Shown piece after piece: positions 1 through 7,922 of a stretch of DNA of 64,000 nucleotides. Numbering within the stretch: the stretch's first letter is position 1; every line of letters begins with the position of its first letter. The DNA lies in the NCBI RefSeq assembly GCF_026241225.1, contig NZ_JAPFQP010000002.1, positions 186,001-250,000 of the forward strand. Direction: 5' to 3'. The stretch is from Lentiprolixibacter aurantiacus (GTDB lineage Bacteria; Bacteroidota; Bacteroidia; Flavobacteriales; Flavobacteriaceae). Below the pieces are notes generated by a model. The model did not search any database. It was not told the origin of the DNA and worked only from the letters and a program-made list of their open reading frames with translations. The translations under genes were made by a program, and so were the position numbers.

Positions 1-810
1 GATGGTAGTTTAAGTACTAAAATTTCATCTAAGCCTGTCCACAGCGGGCAAATGAAGCTGGAAGTGCCGGAGAAGGAGGCTGTTGTTTCGTACAATGTTG
101 TAGGTATGGTGACAGGGACGGACCCTGAGTTGAAAGATGAATTTATAATCTACTCCGCACACTATGACCATGTGGGTATCGGATCACCGGATGCAACTGG
201 TGATACCATTTACAATGGGGCGCGCGATAATGCCGTGGGAACCACGACTGTGCTGAGCATGGCAGAAAACCTGGCCAAATATCCCACCAAAAGATCGGCG
301 CTGTTCATTTTGTTTACCGGCGAAGAAAAAGGGCTTTTGGGGAGCAAATACTATGTGGAAAACCCGGTGCTTCCGCTGAAACAAATGGTGTACTGTTTCA
401 ACAGTGATAACGGAGGTTACAATGATACTTCGCTAACCACCATTGTAGGACTCAACAGGACCACTGCCGCTGAGCATATAAAAACTGCCTCGGCCCAATT
501 TGGATTAAATGCAATTGACGACCCCGCTCCGGAACAGGGATTATTCGATCGTTCAGATAATGTACATTTTGCCAGGAAAGGAATCCCTGCACCCACTTTT
601 AGTATGGGTTTCAGCTCTTTCGATGGGGAGGTTACCAAGTATTACCACCGTCCGGGTGATGAGGCCGATACCATGGACTACACCTATCTGGAGAAGTTTT
701 TCCGGGCCTATGTGCTTTCCGGAAGGCTTATAGCGGATGATCCAACTACTCCTGTATGGACTTCAGGAGATAAATATGAGAAGGCTGCTCAGGCTTTGTA
801 CAAGGATTAG
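1..810 (+). CDS. M28 family zinc peptidase, C-terminal part
   Basis: The frame is open from the first base of the window, so the gene starts upstream; 269 codons remain. The visible part is the catalytic core of an M28 aminopeptidase-like hydrolase: HYD at 160-168 (first zinc His and the Asp behind it), an NGARDN motif with the bridging zinc Asp, EEKGLLGS with the catalytic Glu pair, DNGGYND, and a late YYHRPGD motif with the last zinc His. Family members usually carry a signal peptide and often a PA insert, both of which would lie upstream of the window. It ends 12 bases before the convergent DUF885-like gene. Family is clear; substrate (peptide or amino sugar) cannot be told. Confidence 0.88.
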   Translation, partial: DGSLSTKISSKPVHSGQMKLEVPEKEAVVSYNVVGMVTGTDPELKDEFIIYSAHYDHVGIGSPDATGDTIYNGARDNAVGTTTVLSMAENLAKYPTKRSALFILFTGEEKGLLGSKYYVENPVLPLKQMVYCFNSDNGGYNDTSLTTIVGLNRTTAAEHIKTASAQFGLNAIDDPAPEQGLFDRSDNVHFARKGIPAPTFSMGFSSFDGEVTKYYHRPGDEADTMDYTYLEKFFRAYVLSGRLIADDPTTPVWTSGDKYEKAAQALYKD

Positions 811-822
811 GGCATTTTTTCT

Positions 823-2463
823 TCACTCTATTTCAACCAGAGGATCAACGCCTGTTAATTGCCAGTGCCCCAGTGATACCGGAATATTTCCGATAGCATT
901 CATGCTATCCAGGAATTCCCGAATACGAAATACCCGACCGTTATTTTCAGTAATACGGGCATAGTCGGCCATTGCATTTTCCAGCAGGTATTTGCCTGTG
1001 ATGTAGCTGGTACCATAACCGGGTTGCCTGAGGTACAGATGTTGTTCAAAGAGCAGGAGCTCTTTCTCTGTTTTCATCCATCCCCTGGGGGTATATTCAG
1101 AATGTATCCCCCCGGCTTCTTCCATGGTCATTATATTGGCATGTGCGTAAAGGGATCCTAATCCCCTTGCTGCACGCTGAGCAATCATGATATATACAAT
1201 TTCCCTTACACGGGGGTTATCGTCGTACAAACCAGCCTGCATAAACATTTCCTCCACTGCCGTTGCTGTTCCTTCATTTCGGGAATCAAAGATGTTATAT
1301 AGCAGAGGGCCTCTTCGTATTTCACTTTTGTTGGGTTCGTGGACCATACGGGCCAGTTCAAACCAGTGGTAAAAATGAGAATAAAGCGGTCTGGGGTCAT
1401 GGTGGGCTGTAATCCAGAAAAAGTTCCTGGTAGATTCAGGAACGAAGGATCCCAAATGTTCCCGAAGAGCAGGTTCAAAATAGTCTTTTACCGTAACTAT
1501 GTCCTGTTCTTCCAGGAATTGCATCAGGCTAACAGCTGATTCTTCGGCCAGTTCATCATAGGCTTCCGGGGAATCAGCGGGGACTAAAGGTGGCAAGTCC
1601 CGGTTTCTGTGCTCTTCCAGTTTTAAAGAGGCCCATGCACGGGCGAGTTCTCTTTTAAGTAGTAAAACTTCGTCATCCCAGTTAAGGGGAACCAGATGTA
1701 CGTTTCGCAGGTACAAGCTGTAGTTTTCCTTGCCAATTCCCGAGGGGCCATCCTTGGTTTTTGCTTCTTGTTTCAACCATTCTGCCAGCGCATTGGTGCT
1801 GCTTATGGCTTCATTCACAGCTGCAACAATATCCGGGGATTCATTTATACCCGGAAGGTTTAGCATTCCTTCCAGGTTCCTGCTCTGGGTTTCAATATCC
1901 CGAATACCGGCAATCCACAGGTCCCGGGCATTGCCGGTGAGGTTGGTTTGAGCCTGTCTATTCAGGGAGGGTATTACCCTGAGGTCATTTAAGAGCCTGT
2001 TCTTTTCTCCAGGAGAAAGGGGAAAGGAGTAGGTCCAGAGTTCAGTTGTAGCATGGTGGGTTGGACCTTCATGGGCCGGGACATCACTCTGTGCCATCCA
2101 CAGGGATTTGTAAAAGGCCGGATCCCGGGCCCAGGGCTTCAAAATACTGTCATTAAAATGATAACCATTCATTTCTGCCTGAACCAGTCGCCAGTCGACT
2201 TGCTTATCAATATCCCAACCGCTGGTATCTATGGCCTGCAAACGGCTTTGTAGTATTTTAAACTCAGATCGCCTATCCTTAAACCCCGGGGCGGTATAGT
2301 CTGGAGCGCCATCAAGCAGGGGAGGAGTTTCAAAGGATCGCCAATCTTTAAATAAAGCCAAAAGATCTTCGTATTTATTGGAGGCACCTACTACTTCATT
2401 TTCTGTCTGACTATTACATCCGAATAGTAATGAAGATATCAACAGGATTAAGAGTATTCTCAT
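823..2463 (-). CDS. DUF885-like lipoprotein, degenerate metallopeptidase motif
   Basis: A 546-residue exported protein. The first 16 residues form a lipoprotein signal ending in LLFGC (Cys16), so it should be acylated and sit in the envelope. The overall plan follows DUF885 proteins: a helical body, the EGTATAVEE segment (residues 397-405, equivalent to the family EGWALYAE motif) and [12 protein letters not shown] near the C-terminus. The metal-binding HExxPGH-type motif is not intact: only HE at 375-376 (HEPNKS) remains. It may therefore be a non-catalytic member. It follows the small membrane gene at 2493 by 29 bases on the same strand and may be co-transcribed with it. Confidence 0.72.
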   Translation of the reverse strand: MRILLILLISSLLFGCNSQTENEVVGASNKYEDLLALFKDWRSFETPPLLDGAPDYTAPGFKDRRSEFKILQSRLQAIDTSGWDIDKQVDWRLVQAEMNGYHFNDSILKPWARDPAFYKSLWMAQSDVPAHEGPTHHATTELWTYSFPLSPGEKNRLLNDLRVIPSLNRQAQTNLTGNARDLWIAGIRDIETQSRNLEGMLNLPGINESPDIVAAVNEAISSTNALAEWLKQEAKTKDGPSGIGKENYSLYLRNVHLVPLNWDDEVLLLKRELARAWASLKLEEHRNRDLPPLVPADSPEAYDELAEESAVSLMQFLEEQDIVTVKDYFEPALREHLGSFVPESTRNFFWITAHHDPRPLYSHFYHWFELARMVHEPNKSEIRRGPLLYNIFDSRNEGTATAVEEMFMQAGLYDDNPRVREIVYIMIAQRAARGLGSLYAHANIMTMEEAGGIHSEYTPRGWMKTEKELLLFEQHLYLRQPGYGTSYITGKYLLENAMADYARITENNGRVFRIREFLDSMNAIGNIPVSLGHWQLTGVDPLVEIE

Positions 2464-2492
2464 AAGGTATTTTTATATAAATGTCAACTGGT

Positions 2493-2891
2493 TCAATCCG
2501 GATTGGGCACGTAAAGGCCTTGGATTATAACTACATCAGGGCAATTATCAATAATTAGTACGGATTCCATTTCATCATCACCCATAATTCCACGAACCTT
2601 GTACGTCTTACAGGGCTCACTCTTCGTGTCACTATTTTTAAAATCAACATCACCGGCAGATAAGAAGGTGTCAATTTGTATGGAGTCTATTGAACTTGTG
2701 TTGAATGCAGCCAAGAATTCAGGGCTAAATTCCTGGGGTTTTGACCGTAATTCCTTGATAACACGACAATTAGGGAGATAGCAAAAAGAGGTTCCCGTTT
2801 CTTCAGATTTCTTTTTGAGGAAAAACACCAGAAAAATCAGCCCTACAGAAAGTCCGATAAGATAGAATCCCAATCGCTTAAGGAAGGACAT
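2493..2891 (-). CDS. Small membrane-anchored protein, possibly DUF4258 family
   Basis: 132 residues: one N-terminal transmembrane segment (about residues 8-24) followed by a soluble domain of about 100 residues with CYLPNCRV and EPCKTYKVRG segments containing several Cys. It resembles the DUF4258-type proteins seen in Flavobacteriia, but I recognise it only by general pattern. It starts 3 bases after the stop of alanine dehydrogenase on the same strand, so the two are almost surely one operon. The function is unknown. Confidence 0.6.
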   Translation of the reverse strand: MSFLKRLGFYLIGLSVGLIFLVFFLKKKSEETGTSFCYLPNCRVIKELRSKPQEFSPEFLAAFNTSSIDSIQIDTFLSAGDVDFKNSDTKSEPCKTYKVRGIMGDDEMESVLIIDNCPDVVIIQGLYVPNPD

Positions 2892-2894
2892 TGA

Positions 2895-4094
2895 CTAGAA
2901 AATAAGGAAGTTAATATCACTGTATTTAAGGTCGAACCATTCCCCTACAGATTTGTTGGTCAGGATCCCGTGATACATATAGAGTCCGTTGCGAAGGCCT
3001 TTATCGAACCGAAGTGAATTTTCCAGTCCGCCATCTTCACCAATTTTCAGAAGGTAGGGTGTAAAAATGTTACTTATAGACACGGATGATGTACGAGGGT
3101 ATCGCGCAGGGATGTTAGGAACCCCGTAGTGAATTACCCCATGTTTTTCACGCGTGGGTTTATCATGGGTGGTAAGTTCGCTTGTTTCGAAGCATCCGCC
3201 CATATCAATGCTGACATCAATGATAACGGAGCCTTTTTTCATCTGTTCCACCATAGTCTGGCTGACTATAACAGGGGCACGGTCGCGCCCTCGCATAGCA
3301 CCGATTGCTACATCGCACCTTTTAAGGCTTTTGACGAGGTTCTTGGGCTGCAGGGTAGAGGTATAGATAGTCTGATTGAGGTTTGTCTGGATATTCCTCA
3401 ATTTGGTAAGGGAATTGTCGAAGACCTTTACATTAGCTCCCAATCCGAGAGCAGATCTTGCGGCAAACTCACCAACAGTGCCCGCACCCAGTATAACCAC
3501 TTCAACGGGAGGTACCCCACTAATGTTACCAAACATCAGACCATTGCCCTGATTTGTTGCGGCCATAATCTCAGAAGCAATAAGCACTGAGGAGATTCCG
3601 GCAATTTCGCTTAATGATCTTACAGCTGGATATTTACCATCCTCATCGCGTATATATTCAAAGGCAACTGCGGTAATCCTTTTTTTGGCAAGGGCTTCAA
3701 AATACTCTCTGGAGCGCGTTTTGATCTGCAGGGCAGAAATAATGGTTGCCTGGGGATTCATCATGGCTATTTCGGCCAGATTGGGTGGCTCCACCTTCAG
3801 AAGTATGGGACAGGAAAACACTTTCTTGGTATCGCGTGTAATGGTTGCGCCTGCATTAGTATATTCCAGATCTGTATAGCTAGCGCTTTCTCCGGCACCT
3901 GCTTCCATTAGTACTTTATGACCATGGGCCGTGAGTGCGTTTACTGCATCCGGCGTAAGGCAGATCCTTTTTTCCTGATATTGGATCTCGTTGGGAATTC
4001 CTATAAAGAGTTCCCCTTTTTGTTTGAGTATTTCAAGGGTTTCTTCCTGGGGGAGAAGTTGCTGTTTGCTGAAAGGTGAGGCTGGTTGATCCAT
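2895..4094 (-). CDS. ald: Alanine dehydrogenase
   Basis: 399 residues; reversible NAD-dependent deamination of L-alanine to pyruvate and ammonia in the cytoplasm. The N-terminal half has the GIPNEIQYQEKRICLTP start of the alanine dehydrogenase/transhydrogenase fold and the catalytic Lys/His region (HGHKVLMEAGAG). The NAD-binding Rossmann motif GAGTVGEFAA is in the middle, followed by the conserved stretch VIIDVSIDMGG. The ATG at 4094 gives a normal length for the Bacteroidota form, which has a longer N-terminus. A TATTTTTG -7 element lies about 33 bases upstream. First gene of a pair with the 2493 gene. Confidence 0.95.
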   Translation of the reverse strand: MDQPASPFSKQQLLPQEETLEILKQKGELFIGIPNEIQYQEKRICLTPDAVNALTAHGHKVLMEAGAGESASYTDLEYTNAGATITRDTKKVFSCPILLKVEPPNLAEIAMMNPQATIISALQIKTRSREYFEALAKKRITAVAFEYIRDEDGKYPAVRSLSEIAGISSVLIASEIMAATNQGNGLMFGNISGVPPVEVVILGAGTVGEFAARSALGLGANVKVFDNSLTKLRNIQTNLNQTIYTSTLQPKNLVKSLKRCDVAIGAMRGRDRAPVIVSQTMVEQMKKGSVIIDVSIDMGGCFETSELTTHDKPTREKHGVIHYGVPNIPARYPRTSSVSISNIFTPYLLKIGEDGGLENSLRFDKGLRNGLYMYHGILTNKSVGEWFDLKYSDINFLIF

Positions 4095-4126
4095 TGGTAA
4101 AGCTTGTTCACAGGAGTGAATCCTTC

Positions 4127-4134
4127 CAAAAATA
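4127..4134 (-). promoter_or_regulatory. Putative -7 promoter element of ald
   Basis: On the minus strand this reads TATTTTTG, an exact TAnnTTTG match, 33-40 bases before the ald start codon. No convincing -33 TTTG was found at the usual distance, so the call rests on the -7 element and its position. Confidence 0.5.
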
Positions 4135-4183
4135 CAATTTTTTTGGTAGCGGATTCAGGAGAAAAAGGATAAGTGTAAAAATT

Positions 4184-4211
4184 AAAAATCCCACCATTGG
4201 CGGGATTTTTT
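4184..4211 (-). terminator. Rho-independent terminator after the 4231 membrane gene
   Basis: Stem AATCCCGCC / GGTGGGATT (minus strand, one G-T pair) with an AAT loop, followed on the minus strand by a T-rich run. It lies 20 bases beyond the stop codon of the minus-strand membrane protein gene. The plus strand also has a T-run, but no plus-strand gene ends here. Confidence 0.75.
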
Positions 4212-4230
4212 ATAAGTCGGTTTTATTTTA

Positions 4231-4887
4231 TCAGAGTAACATATCCAGCAGGTTTTGCATACTGTGCTTCAGGCTGCTGAACATCTTTTGAATCATGCTT
4301 TTCGGAAGTTTATCAGAAAGTTCATCCTCTTCCAATAGCAAATCCTTTGTGTCATTAGATTCTTTTTCTTTAACGAAATGATTGGCTTCACGCTCTTTAT
4401 CCCTGTAGTACTTGAGTTCGGCATCCATGGCTTCCAGGTCAATGCCATGAACGTGTTTATCATAAAGTTTCACCCTTACAAAGTACACAAAGGGGATGAC
4501 CACCATACATATAGGAAGTAGCCAAAAAATATTTTCTGTATCTACTAAATCGTCCTCGGAATAGAGAACCTCAAATATCTGAAAGGCGTACATGCATAAT
4601 GGAATCAATAAAATATGATACCACCAGTGTTTATTGGTAAAGAACCAGATAAGAAGAAGGTAAAAGGGAATAAACTTATTTAAAAGAAACCAACTGTAAG
4701 TCCTTAAATTCGCAAAACCATTTTTGTCAATTATCATTCCCAAGAAATTAATGGTCTCTTCCGGATCTCTTGGTAAATAGTCGTGAATTTTATGGATAAA
4801 GGGTGTAGCTATAATGAAAAAGATAGCAATAGATTCAATAAAAAATCGTTTTCTAGCTTTTTTACTATTTCTTGATTTACCATCCAT
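4231..4887 (-). CDS. Multi-pass membrane protein with charged C-terminal tail (paralogue of 5860 gene)
   Basis: About 218 residues from the ATG at 4887; an in-frame ATG at 4917 would add ten residues. I prefer 4887 because it gives a short charged N-terminus before the first membrane segment, as in the relative at 5860. There are four to five predicted membrane segments, then a charged tail likely to form a coiled coil (ELKYYRDKEREANHF). The segment LIWFFTNKHWWYHILLIP...FQIFEVL aligns with FIWFITYHTWWRYAILSP...FQFWEAF in the 5860 gene, so the two are homologous. AT-rich (20 G+C in 60 bases at 4621-4680, against 29 at 3421-3480 in ald). Function unknown. Confidence 0.72.
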   Translation of the reverse strand: MDGKSRNSKKARKRFFIESIAIFFIIATPFIHKIHDYLPRDPEETINFLGMIIDKNGFANLRTYSWFLLNKFIPFYLLLIWFFTNKHWWYHILLIPLCMYAFQIFEVLYSEDDLVDTENIFWLLPICMVVIPFVYFVRVKLYDKHVHGIDLEAMDAELKYYRDKEREANHFVKEKESNDTKDLLLEEDELSDKLPKSMIQKMFSSLKHSMQNLLDMLL

Positions 4888-4921
4888 CAATGCGAGTATT
4901 AAGATTCTTACTTGCATTAAC

Positions 4922-4951
4922 GAAAAAAAGGACAGTTTATTGACTGTCCTT
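4922..4951 (-). terminator. Terminator of the small repeat lipoprotein gene
   Basis: A perfect 9-base-pair stem (AAGGACAGT / ACTGTCCTT) with a six-base loop, followed on the minus strand by seven T. It sits about 60 bases past the lipoprotein stop codon and separates that gene from the next minus-strand gene, making the lipoprotein a single-gene transcript. Confidence 0.88.
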
Positions 4952-5009
4952 AACTATCTTACGATAAAAAGCAAAAAATATCGACTAATTGATTATTCTT
5001 AGATAAAAG

Positions 5010-5207
5010 CTAATCTTTTAGGATTACTTCCTTTTTGTCAATACCCTTTAATATGATATCCTTTTTATCTATTCCCTTAAGAATTATTTCTTTTTTATCA
5101 ATTCCCAACTCATATAACTGATCATCTTCCGCAGTAGATTCAGTACAGGCAGCTGCCATAAGAATCAAACAAGTCAGTATCCCGTAAAAAAATTTCCTAG
5201 TGTTCAT
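5010..5207 (-). CDS. Small lipoprotein with threefold GIDKKEIILK repeat
   Basis: 65 residues from the ATG at 5207; the frame is open further upstream, but that part lies in the promoter and is not protein-like. A lipoprotein signal ends at Cys21 (LMAAAC), then a short acidic linker and three consecutive ten-residue copies: GIDKKEIILK, GIDKKDIILK, GIDKKEVILK, and a final Asp. The first two copies differ at seven bases but at only one residue, so the peptide rather than the DNA is kept. A TACATTTG element and three sites 21 bp apart lie upstream, and a strong terminator follows. Small exported peptides with similar charged tails occur in Flavobacteriia, but I know no assigned function. Confidence 0.72.
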   Translation of the reverse strand: MNTRKFFYGILTCLILMAAACTESTAEDDQLYELGIDKKEIILKGIDKKDIILKGIDKKEVILKD

Positions 5208-5242
5208 CGTATTTGTTTTTAAACAGATTCGGTCTCGTAATA

Positions 5243-5250
5243 CAAATGTA
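5243..5250 (-). promoter_or_regulatory. Putative -7 promoter element of the repeat lipoprotein
   Basis: Minus strand TACATTTG, an exact TAnnTTTG match 36-43 bases before the ATG. The expected -33 TTTG is missing, which fits a promoter that needs an activator; three phased repeats lie just upstream. Confidence 0.55.
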
Positions 5251-5275
5251 GGAAAAAAATTAACCCACAGATGTT

Positions 5276-5330
5276 TTTCATCGGCAAAATAACACACTTT
5301 ATCGTAAAAAACAAACACTTTATCGATAAA
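5276..5330. repeat. Three direct repeats with exact 21-bp period
   Basis: On the plus strand the ATCG cores start at 5280, 5301 and 5322, exactly 21 bases apart. The second and third copies share the 11-mer ACACTTTATCG (5294-5304 and 5315-5325) followed by an A-rich run; the first is a weaker match (TTCATCGGCAAAA). A spacing of two helix turns places all sites on one DNA face, as is typical for activator binding. They lie 26-80 bases upstream of the lipoprotein -7 element. Confidence 0.6.
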
Positions 5331-5404
5331 ACCTATCAAAACGGGTATCCTGTTTGCTAGTTGCGGAAGGAAAAAAGAAGGAAATCCCATGTTAAAATAC
5401 TACA

Positions 5405-5818
5405 TTATTTGATTTCCAGGCTCCGTTTTTCAGGTCCGACAATAGATAGCACGAGTTCCTGTGCCTCAGCTGGGAGCAAGGGGGCGACTTTTTCCGGCCA
5501 TTCAATGAAAATCCAGCAATCCTGCTCCAGATACTCTTCAAAACCCAGGTCTAATGCCTCGGTGAGGTCTTCAATCCGGTAAAAGTCAAAATGGTAGCCC
5601 AGGAGTGCCCCCTCTTCTGTGCGGTATTCATTGACTAAACCAAAAGATGGACTATTTCCCGAATCTGCGCCTCCCAGGGATTTTATTAGCGCCTTGATCA
5701 AAGTGGTCTTGCCGGTACCCATTTCCCCTTTAAGGGCAAGTACCCTGGAATGCAGCCGAGAGATAATAATCTCCGAAACCGAATTAATCTCATCTAATTC
5801 ATAGACAATATTCGACAT
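5405..5818 (-). CDS. tsaE: tRNA threonylcarbamoyladenosine biosynthesis ATPase TsaE
   Basis: 137 residues. P-loop ATPase of the t6A pathway, working with TsaD and TsaB to put threonylcarbamoyl on A37 of ANN-decoding tRNAs. Walker A GEMGTGKT at residues 31-38, followed by the family segments SPSFGLVNEY, HFDFYRI (first Asp of YRL-type motif) and IFIEWPEK. Length and start (ATG 5818) are normal. Base composition is like the housekeeping genes around it, unlike the AT-rich genes on both sides (4231 and 5860). Confidence 0.94.
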   Translation of the reverse strand: MSNIVYELDEINSVSEIIISRLHSRVLALKGEMGTGKTTLIKALIKSLGGADSGNSPSFGLVNEYRTEEGALLGYHFDFYRIEDLTEALDLGFEEYLEQDCWIFIEWPEKVAPLLPAEAQELVLSIVGPEKRSLEIK

Positions 5819-5859
5819 TTTTTTGTATTTTGATTTCTCAGTCAGTAAAGGCAGGCCTA

Positions 5860-7095
5860 ATGCTAAGTAAGTATCGCAATAATGATTGGATTAGGAAATA
5901 CAAATTCCAGTTTATTTTGGGATTGAGCCTGATTGTAGCTCCTTTTTTAAGTTACAGTCACTTACTTTTTGATTCAGAACGAACTTCATTTTATTTATTT
6001 GGACATTATTATGATTTGGAGATAATTCCTATTCAGACATTTGTTTGGATATTGGTATCCGGATTTTCAGCTATATTAATTTTAAGTGTAATTTTTTTCA
6101 GCATTTCCAATAAATGGAAGTTAGCTCTTCTATTACCAATTTTGATCTTTTTGGATCACCTTTTCACATATTTTAATGAACTCATAATCATTACAAGTAC
6201 TTTCCTTTTTATCAAGTATTTAATTATGGTGTTTTTAATTATAATGATTCTAATTTTGGATTATAAGGTGTTTGAAAGATTTCGCGAGCATGGACTTAAC
6301 TTAAAACTCAAATCTCTTCTGGTCCAATCATCAACGCGAAAGGTAGCGGAGATTGATAATATGATTCAATTGTTAAAGATTGATAACAGAATTGCCTCTA
6401 ATTCCTATGGGCTTTATCGTCTATACAGTATTAAACTCTATGTCGAAAAAATACTAAAAAGGAACAATTCATTTTGCAATACTGATATAATGAGATTGAG
6501 CATCATACCTAACCTAATTTACGCTTTGGTGATTATGGTAAGCACTATTCCCTGGTATTTGCATTACACAATTCCTGAAGGTGCTGCAAATTACAAAATA
6601 GGAATTCTCAATATTAGTTCTCATGGATTTTATGATGCCCAGGTTTTTACATGGTTTATTTCACTTAAATTAATGGTGATAGTTCCTATGTTCATCTGGT
6701 TTATAACCTATCATACATGGTGGCGATACGCCATATTATCACCCTTGATTCTTTATTTGTTTCAATTCTGGGAGGCATTTCAGGAAGGTTATTTAATTAT
6801 TGAAGCTTACGGTAATTACAGGGTTTTCCCGCTTGTTTTGCTATCAGTGTTCCTCCTGTTTACTTTGTCGCGAATTGTTCGAAGGCATTCGCGGTCTTTG
6901 GATACTTACGACAGGATTTCCAGGGAAATAGACCACCTTATCGACAAACTGGGGGAGGAAAGATCTGGCGTGGCTAATTACAGAGAGCGGTATGAGGAGA
7001 TCCTCGCTCAATTGGTTGGTAAAGAGGCTGCGGATGCGAAATTATCAGAACTGAAAAGCCTCCAACAGGAATTACAGCGAAAACTAGCAACCTGA
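5860..7095 (+). CDS. Multi-pass membrane protein with coiled-coil tail
   Basis: 411 residues from the ATG at 5860; an in-frame TTG at 5830 would add ten. About eight hydrophobic segments make up most of the protein, with a charged loop near residues 140-200 (RKVAEIDNMIQLLKIDNRIASN). The last 70 residues are a soluble heptad-like tail (ISREIDHLIDKLGEERSG ... ELKSLQQELQRKL). The membrane part from about 6650 on matches the 4231 protein. The DNA is AT-rich until about 6880 (19 G+C of 60 at 6001-6060) and then normal (30 of 60 at 6961-7020). Divergent from tsaE by 41 bases. No known family recognised. Confidence 0.75.
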   Translation: MLSKYRNNDWIRKYKFQFILGLSLIVAPFLSYSHLLFDSERTSFYLFGHYYDLEIIPIQTFVWILVSGFSAILILSVIFFSISNKWKLALLLPILIFLDHLFTYFNELIIITSTFLFIKYLIMVFLIIMILILDYKVFERFREHGLNLKLKSLLVQSSTRKVAEIDNMIQLLKIDNRIASNSYGLYRLYSIKLYVEKILKRNNSFCNTDIMRLSIIPNLIYALVIMVSTIPWYLHYTIPEGAANYKIGILNISSHGFYDAQVFTWFISLKLMVIVPMFIWFITYHTWWRYAILSPLILYLFQFWEAFQEGYLIIEAYGNYRVFPLVLLSVFLLFTLSRIVRRHSRSLDTYDRISREIDHLIDKLGEERSGVANYRERYEEILAQLVGKEAADAKLSELKSLQQELQRKLAT

Positions 7096-7097
7096 AC

Positions 7098-7475
7098 TCA
7101 GGATTGCCGCCTTTTGATTTCCCGGGTTACCTCCTGGAGCAAACTCTGTAATTCTGCTTCCTGGCGTTCACGGATCTTGTTTTCAATAATGCTTTCAATC
7201 TCTTTTTGCTTCTCTACGGAAAGTTCTTCGAAAGCCTTCAATTCCTTTTGCTTTTCGGGCTTAAGCATTTCCCCTTCTCCTGTTATCAACCAGGCAACGT
7301 TAAGCTGAGGGTAGGTGCGGACAATGTTTTCGATTACATCGCTGCCAATGGATGCCCTGTTCTTTTTCATGCGCAGCGTATATCCATTTGCGGCACCTAT
7401 GGATATATCGAACTGCCTGGCACTTAAACCGGCATGACTGATAAACTGCATCAAACGATCTATGGTTTTAAGCAT
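7098..7475 (-). CDS. Small phage-repressor-like HTH protein
   Basis: 125 residues from the ATG at 7475. Earlier in-frame starts would add an AT-rich hydrophobic stretch that overlaps the promoter, so I reject them. The N-terminus is a helix-turn-helix of the CI/XRE type (LMQFISHAGLSARQFDISIGAANGYTLRMKKNRASIG), followed by YPQLNVAWLITGEGEML, a pattern common to Bacteroidota CI-like repressors. The C-terminal 50 residues are a charged coil (EKQKEIESIIENKIRERQEAE), likely for dimer formation. It ends 2 bases from the stop of the convergent 5860 gene. Targets unknown. Confidence 0.8.
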   Translation of the reverse strand: MLKTIDRLMQFISHAGLSARQFDISIGAANGYTLRMKKNRASIGSDVIENIVRTYPQLNVAWLITGEGEMLKPEKQKELKAFEELSVEKQKEIESIIENKIRERQEAELQSLLQEVTREIKRRQS

Positions 7476-7497
7476 GATTCGGCAATCAATTATGAAG

Positions 7498-7505
7498 CAA
7501 ATATA
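7498..7505 (-). promoter_or_regulatory. Putative -7 promoter element of the HTH gene
   Basis: Minus strand TATATTTG, an exact TAnnTTTG match 23-30 bases before the ATG at 7475. This placement is the main argument for the short form of the protein. Confidence 0.55.
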
Positions 7506-7634
7506 CAGGTTACTAAACAAACAGAGAAAAAATACTATTATTATTTGTAAATATAGAAAATAATCTATACTATTGTGTGTAACAAGCAATCCCTCACCAA
7601 CGCCAACGTTTGTGTTAATTAAAAATGATGACCT

Positions 7635-7907
7635 ATGAAGACAATCAAAAACTTGCGAAGGCTAAATCAATTGCATGAATTAATTGAACAGGAATGCACG
7701 GGATCTCCAAAACAACTGGCCAGCAGGCTGCATGTTAGTGAACGACTCATTTACTGCCTGATGGAGCAATTACGGGATTACGGAGCTACAGTTCGGTATG
7801 ATAGGGGGCGGCGAACCTACTTCTACCAGGGCGAATTTCAATTTTCAGTAAACATATCTGTTGCAGTTGGTGATCAAAATGGAATGACGCAGATATATGC
7901 GGGATAA
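7635..7907 (+). CDS. Small HTH (HTH_11-like) DNA-binding protein
   Basis: 90 residues from ATG 7635. Residues 5-60 form a winged-helix type domain (LNQLHELIEQECTGSPKQLA, then RLHVSERLIYCLMEQLRDYG) as in DeoR/HTH_11 regulators, followed by a wing-like strand pair (VRYDRGRRTYFY) and a short C-terminal beta segment. There is no effector domain. It is divergent from the CI-like gene and convergent with porX, 15 bases away. Function is not known; a local regulator is likely. Confidence 0.75.
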   Translation: MKTIKNLRRLNQLHELIEQECTGSPKQLASRLHVSERLIYCLMEQLRDYGATVRYDRGRRTYFYQGEFQFSVNISVAVGDQNGMTQIYAG

Positions 7908-7922
7908 AACCTCTATATTAAA

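Noticed and set aside
3129-3590. 153-codon plus-strand frame opposite alanine dehydrogenase
   Set aside because: Fully antisense to a well-conserved gene; no recognisable domain.
5208-5390. N-terminal extension of the repeat lipoprotein up to 5390
   Set aside because: It would run through the promoter and 21-bp repeats, and the internal ATG at 5207 starts a clear lipoprotein signal.
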